Shown one piece after another: positions 54,753 to 64,000 of a stretch of DNA of 64,000 bases. Each line of letters begins with the position of its first letter. The first letter of the stretch is position 1. The position numbers were made by a program, and so were the translations under genes. The notes under the pieces are model-generated. The model saw only the letters and a list, made by a program, of their open reading frames with translations. It did no database searches and was not told the DNA's origin. Source of the stretch: Zygaena filipendulae (lineage: Eukaryota; Arthropoda; Insecta; Lepidoptera; Zygaenidae); contig OU015660.1 in NCBI GenBank assembly GCA_907165275.2, positions 1,126,001 through 1,190,000 on the forward strand, in the 5' to 3' direction.

Positions 54753-54788
54753 CTGCGCCCGCGCCGCCACCGGAAGAAGTGCGCTCAT
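54753..54788 (-). CDS. Possible first coding exon
   Basis: On the minus strand an ATG at 54788 (context CCGAATGAG) opens MSALLPVAARAQ, then the donor GCGCAG|GTGACAG. The 12 codons are GC-rich and the exon ends in phase 0. Upstream is a GAGA-rich leader (CAGAGAGAGATAGAG). If real, the remaining exons lie to the left, possibly beyond the LINE, which would then be intronic. Readthrough frames of 92 codons exist on both strands here, so the assignment is tentative. Confidence 0.25.
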
Positions 54789-55046
54789 TCGGCCGTCTCT
54801 TTCGTGTGTAACGCTCTATCTCTCTCTGACATGGCTTTTTATACATTTTATTGTTTGTTTCGCTTCAGTTTTGAACAAAGATTGTATCGAGATAATTTTT
54901 ATGCTCATTTTGTATACGATAAATAACTCTACGCGTTGTTTCTATTGATTTCTTCGAAGATAAACGCTGTTGAAATTTGTCTTTGCATTTTTTAAGACAG
55001 GCTTGATAACTTAGTCAGTTGTTAAATTTTATATCTGATACAGTTC

Positions 55047-55125
55047 CTAGCTGGTTCCACCACAGTTTCAGTCGCGTCAATTTCAGAATCCCTATACCTA
55101 CAACACGACAGGACTCTATCTTCTG
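55047..55125 (-). repeat. Decayed Helitron-like 3' end
   Basis: CTAGCTGGTTCCACCACAGTTTCAGTCGCG then AATTTCAGAATCCCTAT. The hairpin is disrupted and the body lost. Confidence 0.5.
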
Positions 55126-55700
55126 TTCTATAAACGCAGAGTTTTTACTAATAATGTCTGTAATATTTATCTACTTCAATATACTTTATGTACCTACCTA
55201 AATATATTAAAAATTGTACTTAAGAATAGATATAGATATAAAGATGCGTATTAACCAAAATAAAATTGGTTCATTTGAATCGTCTGCGCTGAATCGATTT
55301 GGATGCTCCCAACTCCCAAGTCCCAGCACACGACTATCAAAGAATTATTGGTAAATGGGTACCATCTCTTTAATTCGACAATTACGTTACCAAGCTCAAT
55401 AACGAACGGAATTAACTTTAATCTTTTTGAATCCGAGCGTTCATCGGGTAGGTACACACGAATAGACAGACAGACAGACACAGCGGATACACACCAATTA
55501 CACTGTCGGCTAAACCGAACACAGCGCAAGTGAAAATTTTATTTTGCTTTTTTTTCCTCTTTTTTTTAACATCAAATTAGATGTGAATTTGCAAGTGCAT
55601 AAGAATGCAAAGTCTGCGTCGAAAAAACCATACGAATACCATATTTTTTTTTTGCTAAGGTTAAACTCATCTATTTATGATAAGTCAAATCAAAAAATTT

Positions 55701-55908
55701 TGCTTTATCAAATAAATGAAAATATGCTCGTGACGACATTAACCGGTATAAGCCCCACATACAAACTGCACCGAATACCTACTAGTGACGTCACGCGAAA
55801 TTTCAACTCAATGCATCGCCGTTATTTTTTGATTACGTAAAAGTAAAAAAAGAAAAAAAATACGTGTTCACTGTTCAATATTTTTCATTATTCTACAAGA
55901 TGGACTAA
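55701..55908 (+). mobile_element. MITE, TTAGTCCGTC family, copy 4, left-truncated
   Basis: Lacks the left TIR. It retains GCTCGTGACG, the CRE TGACGTCA at 55786-55793, ATCGCCGTTATTTTTTGATTACG, and a right end ACAAGATGGACTAA. Confidence 0.7.
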
Positions 55909-56242
55909 AAAGAAATTTGTCACCTGGGGTGGGAGGCGGAGAGTGTCGCTTCTTTACTTAGTAGATAACATTCTGTATTCTTTGATCTAGGTAGGTACCT
56001 ATATACGGTAGCAGAAATGAATTACGGCAACCTTATTTGAATCAATCCTCATAAACGAACGTAGGGCGTGGTTCAGATTCATCAACACGATAGCTAAGTC
56101 TATTAGAGAACTTAAAATATACACTGTAGAATGTAGATAGAATTTGCTTCAAATAAAAAAAAAACTGTTGTGAGATTGAACTTTGGAGGGTCTCGTACAA
56201 TTTTACATAGAAGCAAATGGGCATGATGACTTAATTTTAATT

Positions 56243-56430
56243 TTAGTCTGTCTTGTAGATTCATAAATAATATTGGTCACGTATTTTTCCGTTTTTTACG
56301 TAGGTACCTAGTCAAAACATAACGGTGAGTTGAAATTCGGTGTGACATCACACCTAGATACACTTTATACTTAGTTATGACGTCGCGATCTCCTACCCCT
56401 AAACTTTAATGCGTTTTATCTAAGTATTTT
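56243..56430 (-). mobile_element. MITE, TTAGTCCGTC family, copy 5, right-truncated
   Basis: TTAGTCTGTCTTGTAGATTC at the left, ACCGTTATG-type box and CCCCTAAACTTTAATGCG, then a break near 56430. The CRE is degraded (TGACATCA, TGACGTCG). Confidence 0.65.
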
Positions 56431-56439
56431 TTAAAGATA

Positions 56440-56562
56440 ACGTAGCCTTCTAATGGTGAAAGAATTTTTTAAATCGGTCCAGTAGTTTTTGAGTTAATTC
56501 GTGACAAAAACAAACAAACAAACAAAAAATCAAATCTTTCCCATTTATAATATTTGTAGGTA
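56440..56562 (-). repeat. Helitron-like 5' half
   Basis: CGTAGCCTTCTAATGGTGAAAG, AATCGGTCCAGTAGTTTTTGAG, then (CAAA)n and CCATTTATAATATTTGTAGG. It resembles the B/A head, with the 3' half missing. Confidence 0.5.
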
Positions 56563-56640
56563 CTTATAGATAGCATAGACTTTTAGACAAAAGTTTCGGA
56601 TGACGATACCTAAAATGCCTCTTATAAGGTAGTAAGGTCA

Positions 56641-56861
56641 ATCAATCATCAATCAATCAATCAGCCTATTGCAGTCCACTGCTGGACGTAGGCCTCCCCA
56701 AGGGCACGCCACAGTACACGATCTCCCGCTTTCCTCATCCAGCCACTACCAGCGACCTTCCTCAGGTCATCGGTCCATCTGGCAGGGGGGCGTCCAACAC
56801 TACGCTTACCGAGACGTGGTCTCCATTCCAGAACCCGTCTACTCCAACGCTCATCGGTTCT
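56641..56861 (-). pseudogene. RTE-type LINE, C-terminal fragment with TGAT tail
   Basis: On the minus strand a clean frame from 56861 to a TGA at 56661 reads RVLEWRPRLGKRSVGRPPAR, then WTDDLRKVAGSGWMRK, then the DRVLWRALGEAYVQQW segment. This is the standard RTE-clade post-RT C-terminus (G-R-P-x-x-R-W-x-D-D). It is followed by a TGATTGATTGATTGATGATT repeat, the simple-repeat 3' tail RTE elements use. Severe 5' truncation is usual for the clade. Confidence 0.8.
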
Positions 56862-57069
56862 GCTAGTAGTTCAGGTAGTAAGGTACTATTAGACAAAGAT
56901 GGTTATTTCTTCAAAATTAAAACCAGCTGCCGCCTAAGGTTTCATATTGTAGATAGATAAGTACCTACTTTCTATTGTTTTTTTTCAAAACTTGTTTTTG
57001 TCCACGTTTGTATCCATGAATATCGGGACATCGAAAATATTTGCTATACCTACCTATTCATTTTTCTTT

Positions 57070-57235
57070 GAATTGAATTGAATTGAATTGAAAGAACTTT
57101 ATTTGACACAACACATGGATAGTTACAACATACATAAATTAAAAAAAAACATGAATGATACCAGCAGTACCCTAAGTGCCGTAAGCTTCCTTTACAATCA
57201 GGGAATGATTGAAACCTCTTCATTAGGAGGAGGGC
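57070..57235 (-). mobile_element. LINE/SINE tail with (AATTG)n
   Basis: GAATTGAATTGAATTGAATTG then AAAGAACTTTATTTGACACAAC; the body contains AGTGCCGTAAGCTTCC and CATTAGGAGGAGG. It is organised like the (AGAAT)n tail at 30808 but is a different family. Confidence 0.5.
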
Positions 57236-57444
57236 ACATATTCATTAATCCCAACATTTCTAAATGAATTTCGACGTTGGTTTTTCCAAATGCGAGCCAC
57301 AGAATAGGGTATGAGGTAAAAAAGCGGATGTAATTATTATGAAAATAGATTTGCTAAAATTATTAGATATTTTTTTGTATCGTTCCCGGGGTTATGGGGA
57401 TGGTTAGACATATTTATTAAACCTTAATCAAATTATAATCTATA

Positions 57445-57590
57445 CTAGATGTTCGTAGCGGTTTCACTCGCCTTAATTAAGGAATCCTCGCGCCGCCTGT
57501 GTTTAAAAATTTCATGATGATCGGCTGAGCATTGTCGGGTGTGAAAGGGTAACAAATTCACAGTCTCATTTATATTTCTTAGTGTTGTAG
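57445..57590 (-). mobile_element. Decayed Helitron-like element
   Basis: CTAGATGTTCGTAGCGGTTTCACTCG end, ATTTCATGATGATCGGCTGAG and GTGTGAAAGGGTAAC in the body, and ATATTTCTTAGTG at the 5' side. Confidence 0.65.
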
Positions 57591-57690
57591 TTTTTTAACT
57601 TTTAGATAACGGAACGTTTAACTTAGTCTAATGCGTTCAACGGATGCGTTCAATGGGGACGTGGACTACTTTTGAAAATCAAAATTCTAA

Positions 57691-57946
57691 TTAGTCCGTC
57701 AGTTAGAAAATAAAAAAACAATAAACACGTATTTTCTGCTTTTTCAAATAAATTAAAATAAAGCGCATTAAAGTTTAGGGTGAGGGGGTCGTGACGTCAC
57801 TAACCACTAAAACCGCCATACAAACTGTCAGAATAGTGACGTGACGCGAAATTTCAACTCAATATATCACCGTTATTTTTTGATTACGTAAAAAAAGAAA
57901 AAAAATAGGTGTCCAATATTTTTTAATAATCTACAAGACGGACTAA
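57691..57946 (+). mobile_element. MITE, TTAGTCCGTC family, copy 6, best preserved
   Basis: 256 bp with intact TTAGTCCGTC and GACGGACTAA ends. It contains TGACGTCA at 57792-57799, a diverged second site AGTGACGTGACG, and TTACGTAA-like GATTACGTAAAA. It encodes no protein, so it depends on a transposase elsewhere. Confidence 0.87.
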
Positions 57947-58300
57947 AAAATAAAAATTAGTCAACATACCCATTGTAATGTCACTGTCGATTGTCAAATA
58001 AAAAAGAACAAAAATTTCGCTCCAAATGAAAAAGAACGTTTTTAATTTTGTTAATAAGATATTATGTATGAACCTGAAAATCATTAAAATTCATAACATC
58101 CCTCGATATCTACAACACTTAGGATTATTCTAAGGCATAATATTCTTCTTACAATTTTCTATAGGTACCTAGTCTCTTTAGTATACTAGATATACCTACC
58201 TAAAGTACAGTACACGCCTATTTTTTTCTAAGTATAAATTGTCATTCATATTCCATTCGACATTTGAATAGTACAGGATGTGCGGTATGGTCGCTTCTCT

Positions 58301-58350
58301 GATTGGCTGCCGCCCGACCAATCGGGTTGCTTATGCAGAGAGCATGCGCA
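58301..58350. promoter_or_regulatory. CCAAT pair plus NRF1-like site
   Basis: GATTGGC (inverted CCAAT) and CCAAT (58318-58322) lie 17 bp apart in opposite orientation, followed by GCATGCGCA (58342-58350). The arrangement looks like an NF-Y/NRF1 promoter, but no transcript start or exon can be assigned. Confidence 0.3.
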
Positions 58351-58629
58351 ATGAGTCTCAATAGCTAAGGTAGAGTTGTTATGTTACCTTATGTAAGTAG
58401 ATAAATAGAGAAAAGCCAGCTCCGCTTAGAGTACAAGTTCTACGATTTTATTACATAGAATAGGTACCTACTTAAGACCATAGTTCCACAGCGTTTTTGG
58501 GATATCTGATTCTGATTCAACGAGTTTATGCAATATGCAATTTCTGAAAATACTACTTAGATACCTACACATATGTATATACACGTCTAAACAGGAACCC
58601 GGGTACATTAGGTGTCATTACAAAAATCC

Positions 58630-58694
58630 ATTCTAACGGAAGTCGAACCCTGGACTTCTTGGTTTGAGAAGCAGCGACGGTAACCACTTGCACC
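58630..58694 (-). repeat. tRNA-like SINE head
   Basis: On the minus strand GGTGCAAGTGGTTACC (A-box-like) and GGGTTCGACTTCC (B-box-like) are correctly spaced. The acceptor stem is absent. Confidence 0.45.
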
Positions 58695-59035
58695 TATCCA
58701 ATCTTATCCACGAAGAATATGGATTTCAATAGCTCCATTCCGGAGGCAGAGTGAGCTTTTTAAATCGAACGAGACGGAAAAAAACACTGATCGATCTTGT
58801 AAAAAAAAATATTTTCTTAATTGCGAACATCTTCCGTTTCATCGTTTAACAATGCAAATGACACCCCGTAATAACAAGTTATCGAATGCATCGATGAATG
58901 CCGGTTCGCGTTATCACGTATTCTGCAGCAGAAGTGTGCAAACACTTTTGACCGCCATTCAATCTTATTACAATAGCAATAAGGTTCAAAGACCTAAAAA
59001 ACCGTTCACATATCGATGCTGGTGACTGTACAACT

Positions 59036-59203
59036 ATGGCGGATATCTACCCACTCCGGCGACTGTCAAATTTGACAGCTAGAGAATTAAGACGTCGACG
59101 GCGCCGTTTGGGAACTGTCAAAGACGTAGACAGAACCCCTGATTATTTTCACACATTCCGTGTTATAATAATAACAGAGCGGCCAATAAAATGTATGTAT
59201 TAA
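59036..59203 (+). CDS. Small ORF in a CpG-rich start-like context
   Basis: The ATG at 59036 (ACTATGGCG, purine at -3, G at +4) opens 55 codons: MADIYPLRRLSNLTARELRR, then four more arginines and LGTVKDVDRTPD, to a TAA at 59201. The first 30 codons are GC-rich and coding-like and the rest AT-rich, as if an exon ended near 59130 and the remainder were intron. It overlaps the perfect palindrome CTGTCAAATTTGACAG (59063-59078). Unknown product; could be a first exon. Confidence 0.25.
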   Translation: MADIYPLRRLSNLTARELRRRRRRLGTVKDVDRTPDYFHTFRVIIITERPIKCMY

Positions 59204-59482
59204 TGAATATTGTGTTAATATTACAACAATAATTATACATTTTTTATACGACGTCCCTTTTTATTTCGAAACCTTAAAAAGGTTATTAGTTCGAGATAGA
59301 TCGCTATTACGTAAAACGAAACATTTTTTTAAACTAAGTAGGTCTCAAGAATAAAAAAGCTCGAACATTTTGCTGAAAAACTTTTATGTATTGTAAACGG
59401 TATGTTTTTTATCCGTGGTAATCTACCAGTTTGAAATCTATATTATTAAATACAATTGTAGATAATTAAGTACTTACCTACC

Positions 59483-59719
59483 GCCGCACTCAGAGTCGAT
59501 TTTAATGATTACTTAGTTAAGTATAGATTTTTAAAACAAAACTGTCGCAATCATGCAGACAAGTTTAATAAAGTAATTTTAATTGGCATTTAACTAATTA
59601 AGTTACATCTCATTAAATGCCAATTAACGTTAATTTACTGAACGTCCCTGATTGCGGCAGTTTCGTTTTAAAAATCTATACTTAACTAAGTAATCATTAA
59701 AGTCGACTCTGAGTGCGGC
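59483..59719. mobile_element. Foldback (hairpin) MITE, 237 bp
   Basis: The left arm GCCGCACTCAGAGTCGATTT, then ATGATTACTTAGTTAAGTATAG and AAACTG, is mirrored through to 59719. The centre TTGGCATTTAA/TTAAATGCCAA also pairs. Nearly the entire element is self-complementary with few mismatches and no coding capacity. Flanking CTTACCTACC and GGTAGG extend the symmetry weakly. Confidence 0.88.
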
Positions 59720-61750
59720 CGTAAGGTAGGTATATATCTGTACCTATCACAAGTTACAAAAAAAAGTATGTACCACATCAGTTACTTAGTGAGTAAAGCG
59801 GTATGTGATAATATCCAAGCGTTATTAGAAGTCGGGTCTTTTTGGGTTTAAGGGTTCTTTTAAAGAAACTTTGCCTACGTCTTTACATAAAAGATCCACC
59901 GGAAATTGCTTATTTCTACATTGAACGAAAAAAACCTATGAATTCGCAAACTTTTTACTGTACACTGAAACTTGAAGAGCGTGCTTATTTCCTTACAGAT
60001 AAGGGTTAATATACGATAGAACTGTGGTGTTTAGTTATTCAGTATAGTATTTGTACACAATACACATCTGCCTTCATTTGCATGGACTTGACTGATTGTT
60101 CTGCCACTATTGGGGTTTGACAACAATTAGTACATTCGCGTTCAAAAGTTTCCGAAATTGTAGAGCTTTTCTCTATTAAAATATCTTCTCGGTGTGGGTA
60201 AATATAGAAAATATTTAGGGTTTTGCTTATTAGATGCATGAAAATAAGAATTTAAGTTAGGTAAACGTAAAATTGTAGTTTGATATTAATATTTCATTTA
60301 TAAGCCAGTTTTTTTAATATCTTCTGATGAATCGATGTTGAAAAATAGATTAATTTTTTTGAATATATAAGAAAAAAGAATTAAGAAAATCTACATTGAA
60401 TGCTATAGCGAAGCTCTACATGAAAATTTTTAAATTTCTCGTTGACTGTACTCTACATTTTGATTCTACAGAAATGATAATAAATAGGGACCATGTTACT
60501 ATTACAGCAGTATCTCTAGATTGTTATTTAACCAGAGTTTGACCGTTACAGATATATTATCCAAGATTAAACTCCCGTCACACGTTTAATTTACCTAAGG
60601 GAAGATTGCAAGCGCAGAATGACGAGGTTATTAACCAATGAGGGGAAAAAATATAATATTATGTTCAAAAATCAGTTTTCATAGATAGTGTCTTACTCCC
60701 ATAAGAGACAGGCATACGCATTTATTTCAGATGTGTTCCGCGATTTTGCTTGTGTAAAATTTTAATTTATCTATAGGTAACTATAGATGAATTACTCTAT
60801 TCTTTGCGAAATTCTTCGATATCCTCTCTGAACTATTTTAACTCTCTATAAGCCACCTACTTGCTGAATTTCAGCGTTATAGGTCGCGTTGTTTTCATGA
60901 TTTTGTGTTCAGTCAGTGAGTCAGTGATATCTTTCGCTTATACGAACGAATTTCTAAGCGATCTTAAATCACGATGATCCAATTACGATGTAACCTTGGT
61001 GTATTGTTGTACGCCCGGGCGGGATTTTAGGTTTAAAACTTCATAAATAAATATAAAACTTTACTTTACTACTACTAAGCGCGTGTCGGAACGTGCACTG
61101 TGGAGGGTTTCGTTGATATTATACTTACATACCTACTCGTACTGAAGTACATGTCTACGAAGTCCGAGTAAAATTAATGTAACATATTATGGACTTGATG
61201 AAATTAAGTATATGGATTAGGTTTTTTGTTAATTGACTATACGGAACTCAAAAAAGTAACTAGCAAAGCCTCAATGCATCATAGCCATTAGTTTCTCACC
61301 CATCGCAAGAAAGCAAAAAAAAAAATATAATTCAGGTTAAAGTATTTTTTATACTCGTTAAATTATTTTAATCTCTATTACTTCATCTTAGTCTCTCTAT
61401 ACCTATATGAGTGAGTATAAATAATAAAATTAATATAAAAGATGTTTCCTGCTATAACTTAAACTTACAGACAGTCATACAACGGAATAAGAAACTTTAA
61501 TTTTTCACTCTTCTCTCTATCACTTAGAATTCTATAGGTTTAATAACCTGTTCAAATTTTAATTATGTAGTTCATTCTAGGTTGGTTTCTTACCAAATTT
61601 TTTTACTAATAAAGCATTTCTGCCCATTTTCTCGGGGTTTTAAGAGGTGTCAAATAAAATTTTACATTTTCAAGTAAAGAGGAAAAAAAACATTTATTTA
61701 CATAAAGCATTATTTACACTATGCACCTATTTTACATTCCTGTAACAATT
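59720..61750. other. AT-rich intergenic DNA, nothing recognised
   Basis: The longest frame (minus, ending at 60039; part ISETFERECTNCCQTPIV) lacks coding-type codon bias or splice context. No members of the local repeat families were seen. Confidence 0.4.
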
Positions 61751-61991
61751 TTATATTGAAGCTATTATTATTTACAATACTGACTTTGACAGTTCTGTTT
61801 CACTCTATTGTCAAACTCTTACAAACTATAGAAATTTTCTGTACAATAATACTATTGGTGGCAAGATCTTTTAAACACCTGTCACACCACTCTGCTTCTA
61901 TATTAGGTAAGTTTAAGCGTCAATATAAAACAAAGTTCTATCGGTTTTTGTTTAGGCATTAGCTGTATAGAATTACAAACTTTTTTTGCAG

Positions 61992-62189
61992 AGCTATGAA
62001 ACAGGCCCTAATCTAGACTACGAGCTAATTATTGTAAAATTAAAAACTAAAATTTATCGGCAGGACGGATTACACTGGCAAGACACTATAAATTTAAGAA
62101 ATCAATATTTTTTTCTCTACACGCTAAAATATCTATATAACACTATGTCGATGGTGTATTATTTTGATAAAATTAATCTAATTTGGTAA
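61992..62189 (+). CDS. Possible terminal exon converging on atonal
   Basis: TTTTTTTGCAG at 61981-61991 is a near-ideal acceptor. After it the frame SYETGPNLDYELIIVKLKTK, then YRQDGLHWQDTINLRN, continues 65 codons to a TAA at 62187. An AATAAA signal lies at 62217-62222, only 28 bases later. A consensus donor GTAAGT is at 61907, giving an 85-base intron, but no ATG-started frame joins across it in phase. A weaker donor (TTG|GTGGCA, near 61857) would. It could be a short protein gene or a spliced non-coding RNA. Its 3' end would face that of atonal. Confidence 0.3.
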   Translation, partial: SYETGPNLDYELIIVKLKTKIYRQDGLHWQDTINLRNQYFFLYTLKYLYNTMSMVYYFDKINLIW

Positions 62190-62458
62190 CAAATAATAAG
62201 TAATTGATAAGGTCACAATAAAGCAAGATTTGGACCATTACATGATCAAGTTTCATAATATCCTAACTTAGAGGTACACTTATTTTAATATACAAATATA
62301 ACACAATAATATAAAGATATCCCTGTATGTAACTTCACTATTAAAATCTAATAATAATTGGCATCTCATAAAATTTTACGAAAAAACACTTTTAAAAAAA
62401 AAATCATAAATCCTAAAATTTTTTTTTAAAGGCTAATACGTTTTAGACCTACCTAATT

Positions 62459-63142
62459 TTACTGCAGCAGTTCATATAACGCCGCTATGTACGTTTGCGC
62501 CATTTGCAGGGTCTCGTATTTCGAAAGCTGACGGTCCGCGCCCAGAGACGGCAAATGACCTCTTAGTCTGTCAAAAGCCTTGTTCAAATTCTGCATCCGC
62601 CTTCGCTCTCTCGCGTTGGCCGCCAGACGACGTCGCCTCAGCACAGCCGCGCTGGTCGCGCGCCCGCGTCTCTTCCCAGAAGCTTCTAGAACGTCCGCCT
62701 CTTCAGCGTCCTCGATGCCAACATCGTACGACAGCCCGCGATAGGCGATGTCGTTCGCCGAATCCTGATTGACACTGCCGTCGATCGAGGACGGCTCCAA
62801 GCTCGACCGCCCCGAGTCCGGCGACCTCGGCCAATTCAGATAGCACTCTTCGTTCGTATACTCCAACATGGTGGCCACATCCGATGGGAAGATGTTGTCC
62901 TTCTCATAAACAAAACGGTGACCGTAAGTTTCCGCTGTCATTTCGATTCGCGCGATGTTTTCTACACAACAAAGGAAAGGTGCGTGCGGGCCGGTGTCCC
63001 TCTGTGTTCTAACGTGGGCGCTACCTGTCGTTTGTTTATAAACGTTCCCGGTGGAAGGACAGGGATAGGCTGTTGGGGTGGTTTGCCGGTGGGACAAAGA
63101 CGGTTGTGGGCTCTGCGAGGGCAATTTGAGACCAATCATCAT
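62459..63142 (-). CDS. ato: Atonal-family proneural bHLH transcription factor
   Basis: Intronless frame of 227 codons. Residues 169-227 are a complete bHLH: basic region [15 protein letters not shown] (the N-A-R-E-R-R-R-M signature of the atonal superfamily), helix 1 [11 protein letters not shown], a short loop SLGADRQ, and helix 2 [20 protein letters not shown]. The protein stops right after helix 2, as Drosophila Atonal does. MQNLN rather than MNSLN favours atonal over amos or cato. Atonal heterodimerises with Daughterless on E-boxes and specifies chordotonal organs and founder photoreceptors. The first ATG (63142) gives 227 residues. M68 (ATG at 62941, CGAAATGAC, better context) starts [15 protein letters not shown] and gives 160; I think it the likelier start. 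The middle is acidic, serine-rich and poorly conserved. The gene is GC-rich against AT-rich flanks. Confidence 0.82.
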   Translation of the reverse strand: MMIGLKLPSQSPQPSLSHRQTTPTAYPCPSTGNVYKQTTGSAHVRTQRDTGPHAPFLCCVENIARIEMTAETYGHRFVYEKDNIFPSDVATMLEYTNEECYLNWPRSPDSGRSSLEPSSIDGSVNQDSANDIAYRGLSYDVGIEDAEEADVLEASGKRRGRATSAAVLRRRRLAANARERRRMQNLNKAFDRLRGHLPSLGADRQLSKYETLQMAQTYIAALYELLQ

Positions 63143-63149
63143 TAATTAC

Positions 63150-63860
63150 CGCGTCCCCTAGGCGTGCGTGTGCGAGGTACGGTATTGTTTGATGGTGAAT
63201 ACATTTGACTTTCGCGCGCTACCCTCTTTGTCGGATCACTTGTAGGGTACCTAATTACTCGCACGCGGCTCCCGATCGTTGTCATTGCCTTTAACCTTTG
63301 ACGTTTGATTTTGAGAACACATCGTTCAAAAAGTACCGAGGGTGACACTTATAGCTTGCTTAATATGATTTTTAGAGATACCTACGTACCTGAAAAGGGA
63401 AAAAGGTAAAGTCACCGCTTAATATGATTTTGTAAAGTCACCCCCGTGTCTATGGCCTAAGCGTCCGTCTGTCAAGAAGGTTGTACGCGAAAAATAAGTG
63501 ACGTAGAAACTTATAAATTTTATAATCTCAATAACTTATTATAGTTACGTTACTAATGACTTCAGTTTATTTTATGCCTCTGAAATATTTTTTTCATCGT
63601 ATTTTCCATTTCCTCAGAAAAAAGTTTATCCCAAGTTCAAATCCTTTAAAACTCTAGGAAAAACTACTTAGTAACTGGTTTTTGTTTGTTTCATCCGAAC
63701 GCATCGAAAAAAAAATATAATAAACATTAATAAAACGACTAGATTATGGCTACCTACCTATTACTATATGTGCGTAAGCAATTGAAAAACTGAAAATCAG
63801 GTTATTAATCGACCAACATCGAGTTTTTCTCTATCAAACCAGTTCCCATACGACACCGTC
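63150..63860. other. 5' flank of atonal, no motif called with confidence
   Basis: The region presumably holds the atonal 5' UTR and promoter. I see no clear TATA-initiator pair. The left part (63150-63350) is GC-rich; the rest is AT-rich. Confidence 0.35.
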
Positions 63861-63862
63861 TC

Positions 63863-63953
63863 GTCCCGGGAATCGAACTCCGATCGATATAATTTTCACC
63901 CGAGGTGGGTGAAACTCAACACGTGCGAATGTTGGTGGGCCACTGGGTCGCGG
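63863..63953 (-). repeat. tRNA-like sequence
   Basis: On the minus strand GGAGTTCGATTCCCGGG is B-box-like, and CGCGACCCAGTGGCCCACC stands upstream where an A box would be. About 50 bp separate them and no cloverleaf forms. Confidence 0.4.
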
Positions 63954-64000
63954 AGCGTGGAATTGCCGATGATGGATACGCTAAACAAAACAATATAGGT

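Noticed and set aside
54510..54948. Two overlapping 92-codon frames on opposite strands
   Set aside because: Both run through the apparent GCGCAG|GTGACAG donor into AT-rich sequence; only the short first-exon reading is kept, at low confidence.
1..64000. CRISPR array, operons, phage or plasmid features
   Set aside because: The DNA is plainly eukaryotic; direct repeats are a minisatellite and transposon tandems, without regular unique spacers.

Overview
This is nuclear DNA of an insect, almost certainly a moth or butterfly (Lepidoptera). The evidence is an AT-rich background full of GTAGGTA/TACCTAC runs, dozens of short elements ending in CACAGCTAG next to a CCGCGG hairpin (a signature of lepidopteran Helitron-like repeats), jockey- and RTE-type LINEs, several MITE families, and a single-exon atonal-family bHLH gene. 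There are no operons, CRISPR arrays or phage features. Most of the window is intergenic or intronic, and repeats cover a large share of it.

Layout. (1) 1-10 kb: a concealed first exon encoding a complete signal peptide (3630-3683, minus), a 16-bp minisatellite, and a candidate three-exon minus-strand gene (9466 down to 6420) whose second intron holds a Helitron-like array. (2) 10-34 kb: almost wholly repeats, with a few promoter-like GC-rich patches and no convincing gene. (3) 34-49 kb: decayed LINE tails, one split by a 21-bp-TIR MITE; a 1.3-kb composite repeat containing a 437-bp inverted repeat; and a head-to-tail Helitron-like cluster at 44.3-44.8 kb. (4) 49.4-53.4 kb: a jockey-type LINE on the minus strand with both ORFs open. 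(5) 53.5-62 kb: a candidate first exon (54753-54788), MITEs, an RTE C-terminal fragment, a 237-bp foldback element and a candidate terminal exon on the plus strand. (6) 62.46-63.14 kb: the atonal homologue on the minus strand, the best-supported host gene.

Names used for the Helitron-like repeats. All run 5'-TC...CTAG-3' with a 3' CCGCGG-GTGAAA-CCGCGG hairpin and no visible target duplication; the best copies sit between A and T. Subfamily A has a TCCTACTAATATTATAAATG head. B has a GTCACTCAGGATCACT body. D has a GTCACGGCATCACGCG head. E has a TATACATATAAAATGCTTTG head. F has a CACGTGTCACGTTGT head. 'Plus' means the CTAG end lies to the right. They match my memory of the lepidopteran Lep1-type Helitrons; no database search was possible.

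Working together. The only gene with a confident function is the proneural transcription factor. Everything else recognised is selfish DNA at different ages: an apparently young LINE, older truncated LINEs, and non-autonomous elements nested in and next to each other. Split-gene exons outside atonal were called from splice signals and codon use, and need transcript evidence.
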